From Planctomycetota bacterium (GTDB lineage: Bacteria; Planctomycetota; Planctomycetia; Planctomycetales; Planctomycetaceae), in contig QWPB01000096.1 in NCBI GenBank assembly GCA_003671275.1, forward strand, positions 1 to 36,584: a stretch of 36,584 nt of DNA, read 5' to 3'. Positions 24,546 to 33,304 of the stretch are shown here, one piece after another. A model generated the notes under the pieces. The model made no database searches and was not told the origin of the DNA. It saw nothing but the letters and a program-made list of their open reading frames with translations. Every line of letters starts with the position of its first letter. Position 1 is the first letter of the stretch. The position numbers and the translations under genes are program-made.

Positions 24546-25501
24546 TGAAGAAGAAGTGTGGCTTCACTCTGATCGAATTGCTGGTGGTGATCGCAATCAT
24601 TGCCGTCCTGATTGCGTTATTGCTCCCTGCGGTACAGCAGGCTCGTGAAGCAGCCCGCCGGACGCAGTGCAAGAACAATCAAAAACAGCTCGGTCTGGCC
24701 GTTCATAACTACCACGATACGTTTACGGTTTTTCCGGCGGGGATGTTGAATTGGCCGACCCCGGTGGGGCAGACTCCGCGACCTCCAGCCAATCGGTCAG
24801 TGTCCCTGTTCTGCCTGTTACTGCCATATCTGGATCAGGGGCCACTGAGTCAGCAGTGGGACTACAATAATCCGTTCAACAATGTCATCGCCGGACGGAC
24901 GGCGGTCATACTGCCGGTCCTGATCTGTCCCTCGGATGTCATGCCGTCTCCGATCTATGAGACCACACCGACGAGCATCACACCCCCATTACTGACGCGG
25001 TACGCACTGGGCAGCTACGGGGGCAACGCGGGGCGGTGGTCTTACCACCCGAGTCGTCAACCGGTGGGGTACATTCCGGATGGGCTGTTCTATCTGAACA
25101 GTCGGCATCGCATGCGGGACGTGACCGACGGCACCACGCAGACGATCTGCTTTGGCGAGCGAGCCCACCGTGATGCGGCGTATAGCACCTGGGCGACGAC
25201 CAACAGCCGATCCACGATGGATGGCTATGGGTTGTGGGCGCCCTCGACCGGTTTGCCGGGGCTGGGCGATGTCACGCTGGGGACCGAACAGCGGATTAAC
25301 TACCGCCATGCCTCAGCCACTGCCCCCAATCAGAACAGTTTCGAAGATGCTCGCGTGTCGTGTCACGGCAGCGAGCATGTCGGGGGATCGCATGTGACGC
25401 TCTGCGATGGTTCCGTTCGGTTTATCAGTGAGAATATCGATCAGCTGATCTGGCGATCGATCGGGACACGGGCGGGCGGTGAAGTCGTGGGTGAGTTTTA
25501 G
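24542..25501 (+). CDS. DUF1559 protein with type IV pilin-like N-terminus
   Basis: Two adjacent ATGs (24542, 24545) are possible starts. AAGGTGA before them fits the second best, and the first overlaps the upstream stop (ATGA). The protein has about 319 residues. It opens with [17 protein letters not shown], a prepilin methylation and cleavage site (G before F) plus a hydrophobic helix, and then [19 protein letters not shown]. The C-terminus has [18 protein letters not shown], the H-x9-DG box that defines this very large planctomycete family. These are major-pseudopilin-like exported proteins of mostly unknown function. It is unusual that this copy is translationally coupled to a TiaS-like gene. 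Confidence 0.9.
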   Translation: MMKKKCGFTLIELLVVIAIIAVLIALLLPAVQQAREAARRTQCKNNQKQLGLAVHNYHDTFTVFPAGMLNWPTPVGQTPRPPANRSVSLFCLLLPYLDQGPLSQQWDYNNPFNNVIAGRTAVILPVLICPSDVMPSPIYETTPTSITPPLLTRYALGSYGGNAGRWSYHPSRQPVGYIPDGLFYLNSRHRMRDVTDGTTQTICFGERAHRDAAYSTWATTNSRSTMDGYGLWAPSTGLPGLGDVTLGTEQRINYRHASATAPNQNSFEDARVSCHGSEHVGGSHVTLCDGSVRFISENIDQLIWRSIGTRAGGEVVGEF

Positions 25502-25863
25502 AGGCCGATCCCACAGCGTTCTTCAACAAGCTCCCAAGCCCCTCACATCACTGTAGAGTCCTCGCCATGAGTTGTACCGTCCGTCGAGAGCGGGGGCAGA
25601 GAACCGTCTCTGTTTATTCCTCTGACGCCCGCCCGGCCGGATCGCCCGGACGGTTTGCAGTAACTCGCAATCGTCGTTTTTGATACGATACCGGTGCGCA
25701 GTCACTGCTAAAATTTCGGGTGCGACGAATCAGCCGAAGCTCGCTCGCGTCCGGTTCCCACAAGGGGACGAGCGTCCCCGAGCGGATTGGCACGACCCGA
25801 ATTCAGAGCATTGATCCAGCACTCGACAACCCGCTGAACCATTGACTCCCGGGAGTGATCCCC
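25502..25863 (+). other. Intergenic region of 362 bases before the DUF1501 gene
   Basis: No convincing gene is present. GGGGAC and GTCCCC (25764-25769, 25774-25779) form a 6-bp stem with loop GAGC and no T-tract. A 12-base palindrome, ACTCCCGGGAGT, at 25845-25856 contains the ribosome-binding site of the DUF1501 gene. The short frame at 25567-25683 has no supporting feature. Confidence 0.5.
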
Positions 25864-27315
25864 ATGCCTCAAATTCCCTCGGCTCACACTGCAGTGCCAC
25901 GTCGCGAGTTCATGGACTGGGTGGGGCGCGGGATTGGCGGTGCGGCCTTGGTGTCGCTACTGGGGAGAGAGTTTGCCAGCGCGGCAGGGACTCCCCCCGA
26001 GTCGTCGATTCCCTGGCCGCATCATCCGGCCAAGGCTAAACGGGCCATCCATATCAATCTGTTTGGCGGGCTGAGTCAGGTCGACACCTTCGACTACAAG
26101 CCCGAACTCGAAAAATACCACGGCAAAAAGTACAGCGGAATCGAGTCCGCAGACGTGTTCTTTGGCCAGATCGGGCTGTTGCGGCAGAGCGATTGGGCCT
26201 TTCGACAGCGGGGGGAATCTGGTCTGTGGATCTCGGACCTGTTCCCACATCTGGGGGGTGTCGCCGATGAGTTGTCGATCATCCGCTCCATGTACGCTGA
26301 GACTTCGAATCACACCCCAGCCACGTTTCAGGAGAACAGTGGATTCCGATTAAACGGATTCCCCACAGCAGGTGCCTGGATCTCTTACGGGATGGGGGCG
26401 GAGACGGAAGACCTGCCCGCCTACGTGGTGATTCCCGACCCGCGTGGGCTTCCCGCCGGAGGCTCCATCAACTGGACCAATGGATTTCTCCCCGCCCGGC
26501 ACCAGGGCGTCATCCTGCGCAGCCAAGGGAAAGCCGTTGACGATCTGGTTCCCGCCCGCGAAATCGCCGCAGCCACCGATACCGCTTCGCGCGAGCTGCT
26601 CGATCGGCTCAACCGCCAGCACCTGGAGAGACATGGAGCCGAGGATGTCTTTTCTGCCCGTATTCGCAGCTATGAACTGGCGGCCCGCATGCAGCTGGCA
26701 GTCCCCGAGGTGACTGACCTGAATGGTGAGACCGAGGCGATCCATCAGCAGTACGGACTCGACAAGGACGAAACCCGCGATTTCGGGCGCAGCTGTCTGC
26801 TGGCTCGAAGGTTGCTGGAGAAGGGAGTCCGGTTCATCCAGCTCTATTCCGGTGGGGCATTCGGCTCCCCGCGAATCAACTGGGACGGGCACGAGGACAT
26901 GAAGAAGAACCATGGGCAAGAGGCTGGCCGAATCGATCTGCCACTGGCCGGGTTGATTCGCGACCTGAGGCAACGCGGGATGCTGGAGGACACGCTCCTG
27001 ATGTTTACCAGCGAGTTCGGACGCACCCCCTTCACGCAGTCGGGCTCAGATGTTCTGGGAATTGGTCGCGACCACAATCAATATGGGTTCAGCGTTTGGC
27101 TCGCCGGAGCGGGACTCCAGCACGGAGTCGCCTACGGATCAACCGATGACATCGGCTGGAAAGCCGTCGAGAACCGGACCCACTGGCACGACTTTCACGC
27201 CACGGTTTTGCATCTACTGGGGATCGATCACACGCGACTGACATTTTACCACAACGGCATTAACCGCCGTCTGACGAATGTCCATGGGGAACTGATCCAG
27301 GGCGTACTGGCGTAG
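25864..27315 (+). CDS. DUF1501 protein (alkaline-phosphatase-like fold), Tat-exported
   Basis: The ATG at 25864 has GGAG ending 8 bases upstream and gives 483 residues. A twin-arginine signal is visible (Arg13-Arg14 in VPRREFMDWVGRGIGGAAL). The mature protein shows DUF1501 blocks: AIHINLFGGLSQVDTFDYKP, GVADELSIIRSMYAETSNHT, GVRFIQLYSGGAFGSPRINW, DTLLMFTSEFGRTPFTQSG, RDHNQYGFSVWLAGAG and HWHDFHATVLHLLGIDH. The His/Asp/Arg residues in these blocks match the metal-binding arrangement of sulfatase/phosphatase-fold relatives. It therefore folds outside the cytoplasm. In planctomycetes such genes often follow DUF1549/DUF1553 cytochrome partners. None is adjacent here. The substrate is unknown. Confidence 0.92.
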   Translation: MPQIPSAHTAVPRREFMDWVGRGIGGAALVSLLGREFASAAGTPPESSIPWPHHPAKAKRAIHINLFGGLSQVDTFDYKPELEKYHGKKYSGIESADVFFGQIGLLRQSDWAFRQRGESGLWISDLFPHLGGVADELSIIRSMYAETSNHTPATFQENSGFRLNGFPTAGAWISYGMGAETEDLPAYVVIPDPRGLPAGGSINWTNGFLPARHQGVILRSQGKAVDDLVPAREIAAATDTASRELLDRLNRQHLERHGAEDVFSARIRSYELAARMQLAVPEVTDLNGETEAIHQQYGLDKDETRDFGRSCLLARRLLEKGVRFIQLYSGGAFGSPRINWDGHEDMKKNHGQEAGRIDLPLAGLIRDLRQRGMLEDTLLMFTSEFGRTPFTQSGSDVLGIGRDHNQYGFSVWLAGAGLQHGVAYGSTDDIGWKAVENRTHWHDFHATVLHLLGIDHTRLTFYHNGINRRLTNVHGELIQGVLA

Positions 27316-27501
27316 CCGGCTCCTGGGAATTCGCCTGAGGTTGACTCGGTTTTCTCAGCGGTTCCAGAATCCCGTTGGGAATTCAACTCCGCTGGGGCCG
27401 ATGAATTTGGAACGTGTTGATGGATTCCCGGTTGAGACCCACATCAAGGGCAGGGCGTGTTCCAGGCAATTCTGAAGCGGCGAGCCCGTTCGTTCAGGGC
27501 A

Positions 27502-28845
27502 TCACACCAGTCCCGTCAGTGTGCCGGTAGCGTCGGCAAACTGATCGGTCTCCAGACCCATCCGCTGCGCCATCGTTAATAATACGTTCGAAAGAGGGGG
27601 GTGCTTGTCGGCATCGTGGGCAATATGTTGACCGTGCTTCAGTCCCAGCTTCTGCCCCCCCGCCACGATCGTCGGCAGGTTCTTGGGTGAATGCTCGCCG
27701 CCTTTTCCCGAGTTCATCCCACTGCCGAACAGGATCATCGTACGATCCAGCATATGGCTGTCCGCTTCGCCTGTCGATTTCAGCATCGACATGAACCGCC
27801 CCAATCGTGACAGATGGAACCGGTCAATCTCCGCCAGTTTTTTGAGCATTCCCGGATCACCGCCGTGATGGGACAGCTCGTGATGGTTCTCACCGCCGCC
27901 TCCGTACCCCCCCGCTTCTCGCGACCATTCGAAGGTGATGACCCGTGTGGTATCCGTGATAAATGCCAGGTACGACAGCTCCAGCATCACGTCCAGCCAC
28001 ATGGGGCGGTCATGGGCATTGCCCGAGAGACTGTTGAGTTGCAGGCCGGTTGATGCCACGTCCGCCTTGGGCCGATCAATCCAGGACTGAAGCCGTTCGA
28101 CCTGTTTCTCGGTCTGACGAACACTCGACAGATACTCATCGAGTTTGCGGCGATCCTGGGTGCCTAGCTTGCGTTCCAAGGCGGCGGCCTCGCCAGCCAC
28201 GTCATCCAGAATGGAACGCCGTTCGTTGTACCGCTTTTGCGTTGCGACCCGGTCGCCCGCCGATTCCGGTACGAACAGCCGTTCAAATAACCGTTGCGGC
28301 GAGTTCTCGGACGGGAGTGGCGTACCGTTCAGATCGAATGACAAGGTGTGGCTGTGACCCGCTCCACCCGTTCCCGATTGATCGCCCAGCTGAAGCGAGG
28401 CGTAACGGGTTTCCTGTCCGTGCTTTTGAGCGACGAACTGGTCGATCGACTGTGTGTTTGTGTAATCCGCGCCGGGCTTGGCTTTGAGGTAAGCCGCGGT
28501 GAGCCAGGTATCCGCGCCGCTGTGGCCGCCTTCGGAAGCGGGATGTCCCAGCCCCGTTAGAACGCTGAAATCCGCGCGGTGTTCGGCGAGCGCTTGCAAC
28601 GTGGGAGACAGCGTATAAGTGCTCCCGCTTTCGGCAGGAACCCAGTCCAGTATGTTGACACCGTTCGGAATGTAACAACAGATCATTCGGGGTTGGACGA
28701 CATTCGATTGAGCCCACGGTTTGAAGGTCGATGGGGCTGCCAGAGCATGGGGGAGCATCGCATCGAGAAATGGCAGCGAGAGGGCCACGCCCGCTGCCTG
28801 GAGCAGATGACGACGCGAGAGCGGCCGGGTGCGGATGTGAAACAT
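27502..28845 (-). CDS. DUF1552 protein, Tat-exported
   Basis: The ATG at 28845 has AAAGG about 6 bases upstream and gives 447 residues starting MFHIRTRPLSRRHLLQAA, with a twin-arginine motif (Arg11-Arg12) and hydrophobic ALSLPFLDAM. Family blocks follow: RMICCYIPNGVNILDWVP, EHRADFSVLTGLGHPASEGG and HSGADTWLTAAYLKA. Later come ERKLGTQDRRKLDEYLSSVR, AFITDTTRVITFEWSREAGG and NHHELSHHGGDPGMLKKLAE. The end has LFGSGMNSGKGGEHSPKNLP. DUF1552 is related to DUF1501 and shares the exported metallohydrolase-like layout. It is convergent with the DUF1501 gene and 80 bases downstream of purF. No enzyme activity is known to me. Confidence 0.92.
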   Translation of the reverse strand: MFHIRTRPLSRRHLLQAAGVALSLPFLDAMLPHALAAPSTFKPWAQSNVVQPRMICCYIPNGVNILDWVPAESGSTYTLSPTLQALAEHRADFSVLTGLGHPASEGGHSGADTWLTAAYLKAKPGADYTNTQSIDQFVAQKHGQETRYASLQLGDQSGTGGAGHSHTLSFDLNGTPLPSENSPQRLFERLFVPESAGDRVATQKRYNERRSILDDVAGEAAALERKLGTQDRRKLDEYLSSVRQTEKQVERLQSWIDRPKADVASTGLQLNSLSGNAHDRPMWLDVMLELSYLAFITDTTRVITFEWSREAGGYGGGGENHHELSHHGGDPGMLKKLAEIDRFHLSRLGRFMSMLKSTGEADSHMLDRTMILFGSGMNSGKGGEHSPKNLPTIVAGGQKLGLKHGQHIAHDADKHPPLSNVLLTMAQRMGLETDQFADATGTLTGLV

Positions 28846-28925
28846 GTGAGACCTTTCATCCCAAGGATCACCGATCCGTGCCGACGGTCGCGGAGAAACG
28901 CACCGGTGCGGTGGCCCAGCTTCCA

Positions 28926-30518
28926 TTATCCCAGAGGAACCGGCGTCGGATTACAGGACACACGGTCGACCACACGCATGTCGGAGTCGCTGTTCAGCGA
29001 CAACTGGTAACATTCCTTGCCGGCTTCGGTCGGGTACTCTCCGGTCAGGCAGGCTCGGCACAGCTTGCTGGGCTTCATGTCGACCGCCTCTTCGATGGCG
29101 GACAACGGCAGGTATTTGAGTGTCGTGGCCCCCATCTCTTTTGCCATCGCGTTTTCAATTTCGGGGGTGATCGGGCCGCCTTGCAGGAATTGTGGGGCGT
29201 ACAGTTCCTTCACCTTGGTCATGTCGATCCCGTAGAAGCATGGGGCAATGATCGGGGGACAGGCCACCCGTACATGCACTTCTGCCGCTTTCCCCCGCTC
29301 GAACAGCTGGGAGATGAGCGTTTTCATGGTGGTGCCGCGGACAATGGTGTCCTCGACCAGGAGAACCTTTTTCCCCTCCAGCACTTCGCGGAGTGGGGTG
29401 TACTTCATCTGGGCCTTGCCACTGCGGTTCGTCCCCTCGATAAAGGTCCGCCCGACATAGCGGTTGCGGATCAACCCTTCAACGCTGGGAATCCCCAAAC
29501 GGTACGCCATGGCATCGGCAGCGGCCTTGGCGGTGTCCGGAACGGGAACGACGATCCAGTCGTCCTTGTCATTTTCCGGGGAGAACTGTTCCTGTTCGGC
29601 CAGCTTCTCGCCAAGCATCTTGCGAGTCAGGTAAACGCTGCGGTCGTCGAGTGTACTGGAGACGTTCGCGAAGTAGATCCACTCGAAAAAACAGTGGGCG
29701 GTGACCGGCGTTTCGGCATACCGTTCCACCCGCAATTTACCGTTCTGAATGATAATGGCATGGCCCGGTGGCAGGCTCATGATTTTGTCGCGGGAAAAGC
29801 CCAGGTTCGCGAGGGCCACACTCTCGCTCGCCGCCGCGAACATCCCGTCCTCTTCGGCCCAGCACAGCGGACGCAATCCCAGCGGATCTCGCGAGACAAA
29901 CATCTCGCCTAATGCGTTCAGGAAGACAATGTTATAGGCCCCATCCAGACGCGGCTGAAGCCGCTTGAGCAGATCCAGCAGGTCGCTCCGGGGCTGCTTC
30001 GCGATCTCCTGTCCCAGCAGATGGAGGAGGATTTCCGTGTCGGTGTCCCGGCTCAGGTGGAAGTCCCCCTGGGTCAGCACTTCCTGCTTCAACTGCTGGT
30101 AGTTGGCCAGTTGGCCGTTGAATGCAAACGCAAAGCATTTCCGCTTTTCGAGATGGTGCCGCTCGAACGGCTGCGCGTAGTTGCGATCATTTTTGCCACA
30201 GGTGGCGTAACGGACATGCCCGATCGCGGCTGGTCCCGTCAGAGATTTCATCAGTCGCTCAGCTTCCTCCTCGTTTTGCAGGTGGAAGACTTCATTAACA
30301 ACGCCGACATCCTTGTGGGTCTCAACCAGATTCGAGGCCCCGGGCAGATGCACCGACATCCCGGCAGCCAGCTGTCCCCGGTTCTGAATATCCAGGAGCA
30401 GGCGGGGCATCAGCCGCGACGAGGCGTTGGGCCCCAGCTTGGGGGCCAGTGAACTGGCCTTGTCCTGAGCCAGGTGGTAGATGGCAGCAATGCCACACTC
30501 GTGGAACAACTCAGCCAT
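28926..30518 (-). CDS. purF: Amidophosphoribosyltransferase
   Basis: PurF makes 5-phosphoribosylamine from PRPP and glutamine, the first committed step of purine synthesis. The ATG at 30518 gives [16 protein letters not shown], with a 7-residue propeptide before the nucleophilic Cys8, as in the self-cleaving Bacillus-type enzymes. An upstream start would only lengthen that tail. Glutaminase residues are seen in [23 protein letters not shown] and [13 protein letters not shown]. The PRPP site is [14 protein letters not shown]-terminal Cys residues ([24 protein letters not shown]) fit the iron-sulfur ligands of Bacillus-type PurF. The length of 530 residues is slightly above usual. No Shine-Dalgarno is visible. 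Confidence 0.96.
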   Translation of the reverse strand: MAELFHECGIAAIYHLAQDKASSLAPKLGPNASSRLMPRLLLDIQNRGQLAAGMSVHLPGASNLVETHKDVGVVNEVFHLQNEEEAERLMKSLTGPAAIGHVRYATCGKNDRNYAQPFERHHLEKRKCFAFAFNGQLANYQQLKQEVLTQGDFHLSRDTDTEILLHLLGQEIAKQPRSDLLDLLKRLQPRLDGAYNIVFLNALGEMFVSRDPLGLRPLCWAEEDGMFAAASESVALANLGFSRDKIMSLPPGHAIIIQNGKLRVERYAETPVTAHCFFEWIYFANVSSTLDDRSVYLTRKMLGEKLAEQEQFSPENDKDDWIVVPVPDTAKAAADAMAYRLGIPSVEGLIRNRYVGRTFIEGTNRSGKAQMKYTPLREVLEGKKVLLVEDTIVRGTTMKTLISQLFERGKAAEVHVRVACPPIIAPCFYGIDMTKVKELYAPQFLQGGPITPEIENAMAKEMGATTLKYLPLSAIEEAVDMKPSKLCRACLTGEYPTEAGKECYQLSLNSDSDMRVVDRVSCNPTPVPLG

Positions 30519-30736
30519 TCGCGGGGTCCGCTTCGGTCGAGAGGAGTCACGGGAGGGGGCCAAAGCCACCCGGCTTTCGCCGAAGACGACCGGACCGCGC
30601 GGACCGGATGCCCCAGATTCACGAAAGCTTCACCCATCATATCGGGGGGAAGGGGGATTGCCAGTGGACGATTTGCCGATGGTTCGGTGCGAGAAAATCA
30701 CGGTGTCCACGCGATCGCCGCACTGCACAGCATCGC

Positions 30737-31999
30737 TCAGGCCAGCTGCCCCGCCTTGATGATCCCACCCTGCATGACGGCGATGAACCGGTCCCGCTGT
30801 TCCAGAATCGAGATGTCACGTGCCACATCTCCATCGACAATCAGAACATCGGCCAATTTATCGACTTCCAGTGTCCCCAGTTCGTGCCCGCGTCCCAGAA
30901 TCTCTGCTCCGGTCTTCGTGGCGCACCGCAGGGTTTCGAGAGGCGAGAATCCCACAAAGTTGACGAAGAACGTCAACTCCTTGGCGTAATCTCCATGTGG
31001 ATTCCAACCGAATCCATAATCGCCTCCCATCCCCAGACGCCCCCCCGCCTTCAGAATCCGGCGGGCCGATTCCGCCCCGCCATCCAGCGTTTCCTGATGA
31101 CCGTCAATCACCCGCTGTCCCAGCCCGAAGGCCGGGCCATTCTGGATGCTGGCCAGTTCAAAATAGAGGGCGGGCACCACGGGCACATCACGAGACAAGA
31201 GCATGTCCAGCGACTCGTCATCCATAAAAGTGCCATGCTCGATCGCATCGTATCCGGCTCTCAGGGCGTTCTTAATGCCTTCCGTGGCTCGGCAATGGCC
31301 CGTGACCTTCAAACCGTGATTATGAGCTGTGGTGACCACGGCGTGCATCTCCTCAAACGTCATACACAACGTGTGATGGTCGTTGACATCCGGGGCGGCA
31401 GCATCCCCGGTCGGGTAGGTTTTTACCCACTCCACCCCGTCCTTGACGAGTTTTCGGACCGCCGCGCGCGCCTCATCGGGGCCGTTGACCAGCAGCACGA
31501 GTCCTTCCATGCCGATCTTCCGATAATCGGGGTTCCAGTCCATCAGCCCCGCCACTCCGCAGATCTCCCGACCACTCGCGGCCAGTCGCGGACCAGGAAC
31601 CAGATCGTTCTCGATCGCCTTCTTGAGCCAGACATCAATATTGAACAAGCTCCCCCCGCTGCGGGCCGAGGTGTAACCGCACTCCAGTGCCAGCTTGGCA
31701 TTGGCGGCTGCCAGCAGCGTGACGTATTCCACGGGGTATTTGATGTCGAGGTCTTCCAGAGCCGCCACATTAAAGTAGGTCGGATGAAAGTGTGCCTCGA
31801 CCAGACCCGGCAGGATGGTGCCCCCGCGGGCATCGATCCGTCGCGCCTCCGGCGACACGACAGGAGCCCCTGCCGCAGCCCCCACATAAGCCAGGCGGCC
31901 ATTCTCAATGACTACCGAGCCCTGTGGAATCGGGGCCGCACCCGTTCCGTCGATGATCTGGCCATTGGTAATCAGCGTGGTACCGGTTGCAAGCTTCAT
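30737..31999 (-). CDS. Amidohydrolase-superfamily metallohydrolase
   Basis: The ATG at 31999 has AGG 7 bases upstream and gives 420 residues. A longer frame begins inside the upstream gene. Metal-binding residues of the superfamily are visible: His70 and His72 in EAHFHP, Lys193 in WVKTYP, His235 in VTGHCRA, His255 in IEHGTF and Asp327 in MGGDYG. The N-terminal beta sandwich (LITNGQIIDGTGAAP) and the C-terminal LADVLIVDGD are typical of imidazolonepropionase- or prolidase-like members. The substrate is not evident. The PhyH gene ends 43 bases upstream on the same strand, so the two are probably co-transcribed. Confidence 0.88.
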   Translation of the reverse strand: MKLATGTTLITNGQIIDGTGAAPIPQGSVVIENGRLAYVGAAAGAPVVSPEARRIDARGGTILPGLVEAHFHPTYFNVAALEDLDIKYPVEYVTLLAAANAKLALECGYTSARSGGSLFNIDVWLKKAIENDLVPGPRLAASGREICGVAGLMDWNPDYRKIGMEGLVLLVNGPDEARAAVRKLVKDGVEWVKTYPTGDAAAPDVNDHHTLCMTFEEMHAVVTTAHNHGLKVTGHCRATEGIKNALRAGYDAIEHGTFMDDESLDMLLSRDVPVVPALYFELASIQNGPAFGLGQRVIDGHQETLDGGAESARRILKAGGRLGMGGDYGFGWNPHGDYAKELTFFVNFVGFSPLETLRCATKTGAEILGRGHELGTLEVDKLADVLIVDGDVARDISILEQRDRFIAVMQGGIIKAGQLA

Positions 32000-32042
32000 G
32001 GGGGAACCTGGCGCAGGGGACGGAATGGAGTGGGCGGAAGCG

Positions 32043-32810
32043 TCAGGGCAGCAGCATCTCCGGCGATTCGCTGGAGCGGCTGTCGGGACGGGGAGGATTG
32101 TCTTCCGGGCGGAATGTGAATACGACCGAGGTCTTGGTTTCTTGCGTCTGGTTGCGATCGGCGGCATGAAACGTCAGACAGTGAAAGAACAGCACATCAC
32201 CCGGTTCCAGCGCGACGTATTGCACTCGCTCGAACAGCGGGGCATTTCGAGGTAAATCTTCCCGCAGAAACAGTTCATTATCAAACTGCTCGCGGTCATA
32301 AGTGAGGCGGTGCGTGCCGGGAATCACCTTCAGGCAACCATTCTCCGGACGCTCGTTCCCGAGAGCCAGCCAGACATTGACCAGCTCCGGACGGGTGAAT
32401 GACCAGTAACGGATGTCCTGATGCCAGCCGGTTTCACTGCTGAATCGGGGCTCTTTGGTCATGATGCAATTATGGTGCGCCAGCGGACAGACCACACGGG
32501 GCCCCAGCAACTGCTTGAGCCGCCCCAGAACACCCGGAAACGTGACCCATTGCAGGAAAACATGATCGCGGGTCATGGCCTGCTTCAACCGACGGACCGT
32601 GCGACCGCCTTCGGCGTCCAACGAGTTTGGGGCCCCGGGGTAGTGCAGTTCAGCCTCGAATTCGACGGGCGGGATTACACGATCCAGCCCCTCGCGGGTG
32701 ATCTCACGCATGCGGAGCAGCTGATCCCGTGGAGCCAATTGACGGATGACGATGAAACCGTCCCGTTCGAAACGAGCCAGTTCATCCGAAGTGAAGAGCG
32801 AAAGAGACAT
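32043..32810 (-). CDS. Phytanoyl-CoA dioxygenase (PhyH) family protein
   Basis: This 255-residue enzyme of the Fe(II)/2-oxoglutarate-dependent oxygenase class hydroxylates its substrate. I start at the ATG at 32810 (MSLSLFTSDELARFERDGFI), which gives the family's opening helix. A TTG at 32840 is possible. The iron ligands are His130 and Asp132 in TGWHQDIRYW and His215 in FHCLTFHAADRN. Lys226, or Arg234 in VVFTFR, may hold 2-oxoglutarate. The segment NGCLKVIPGTHR is characteristic. Many relatives act on small natural products or modified amino acids. Its pairing with an amidohydrolase suggests a catabolic step (inference). No Shine-Dalgarno is visible. Confidence 0.85.
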   Translation of the reverse strand: MSLSLFTSDELARFERDGFIVIRQLAPRDQLLRMREITREGLDRVIPPVEFEAELHYPGAPNSLDAEGGRTVRRLKQAMTRDHVFLQWVTFPGVLGRLKQLLGPRVVCPLAHHNCIMTKEPRFSSETGWHQDIRYWSFTRPELVNVWLALGNERPENGCLKVIPGTHRLTYDREQFDNELFLREDLPRNAPLFERVQYVALEPGDVLFFHCLTFHAADRNQTQETKTSVVFTFRPEDNPPRPDSRSSESPEMLLP

Positions 32811-33304
32811 GCGACGAGTGACAGTGGGGACAGGATACAAAGTCAGGGACTCAGGGAACCCTGCTCATCGTAATTCATACTTGCTCCGATTGGCATGATT
32901 CGATGGTGATGTCCACGGCAGATCGCTTCCGGCTCAGTGAGAAGATTTGTGAGTCGGCATCGTGCCAAACCTGCCCCGGAGATTTTTTTCGTGGAACCAG
33001 GATGCCGGGGCATTCTCGTGAAGGGGAAATGCGAGCCCTCTCGGGAGGTCGCCGTGCACTTCATGTCTGCCACATCGAGTGGAACCCACTCCATCGATCC
33101 GCAGGCGACGAATCCGTCGGAACTCGCTCGCGTTCGAGGTCCGTAGAAGGCACGCGTGCCATGACAGTCTGGCACAACGCGTTTTCAGACCCCGATCCTG
33201 TCACGATCTTAGAGTAGGCTCACAGGCCCGGCAGGCAGGGATGTCTGCCCCACTGATTCAGACATTCCAGTCTGTACGCTCTGAGGACCGACGTTGAATC
33301 TGCT
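32811..33304. other. Gene-free region between PhyH and glgA
   Basis: No frame here is convincing: short frames on both strands overlap each other and match no family. TGCCCCGG (32972-32979) and CCGGGGCA (33005-33012) could form an 8-bp stem with a 25-base loop containing a T-run. The right end holds two palindromic elements directly downstream of glgA, listed separately. Confidence 0.5.
33230..33274. repeat. Pair of inverted palindromic elements downstream of glgA
   Basis: The minus-strand element GGCAGACATCCCTGCCTGCC (33249-33230) and the plus-strand element CAGACATTCCAGTCTG (33259-33274) face away from each other. They share the core CAGACATYCC and a CTG-rich right arm. Each can form a short hairpin. 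The location after the glgA stop and the head-to-head pairing resemble REP/BIME elements. A related element is at 17052. Confidence 0.55.

Noticed and set aside
30449-32119. Open frame of 556 codons on the plus strand
   Set aside because: It lies opposite purF and the amidohydrolase and has no recognisable domain; it is a mirror of their codon use.
32843-33217. Overlapping short frames on both strands before glgA
   Set aside because: They overlap each other, lack ribosome-binding sites and show no protein-like features.
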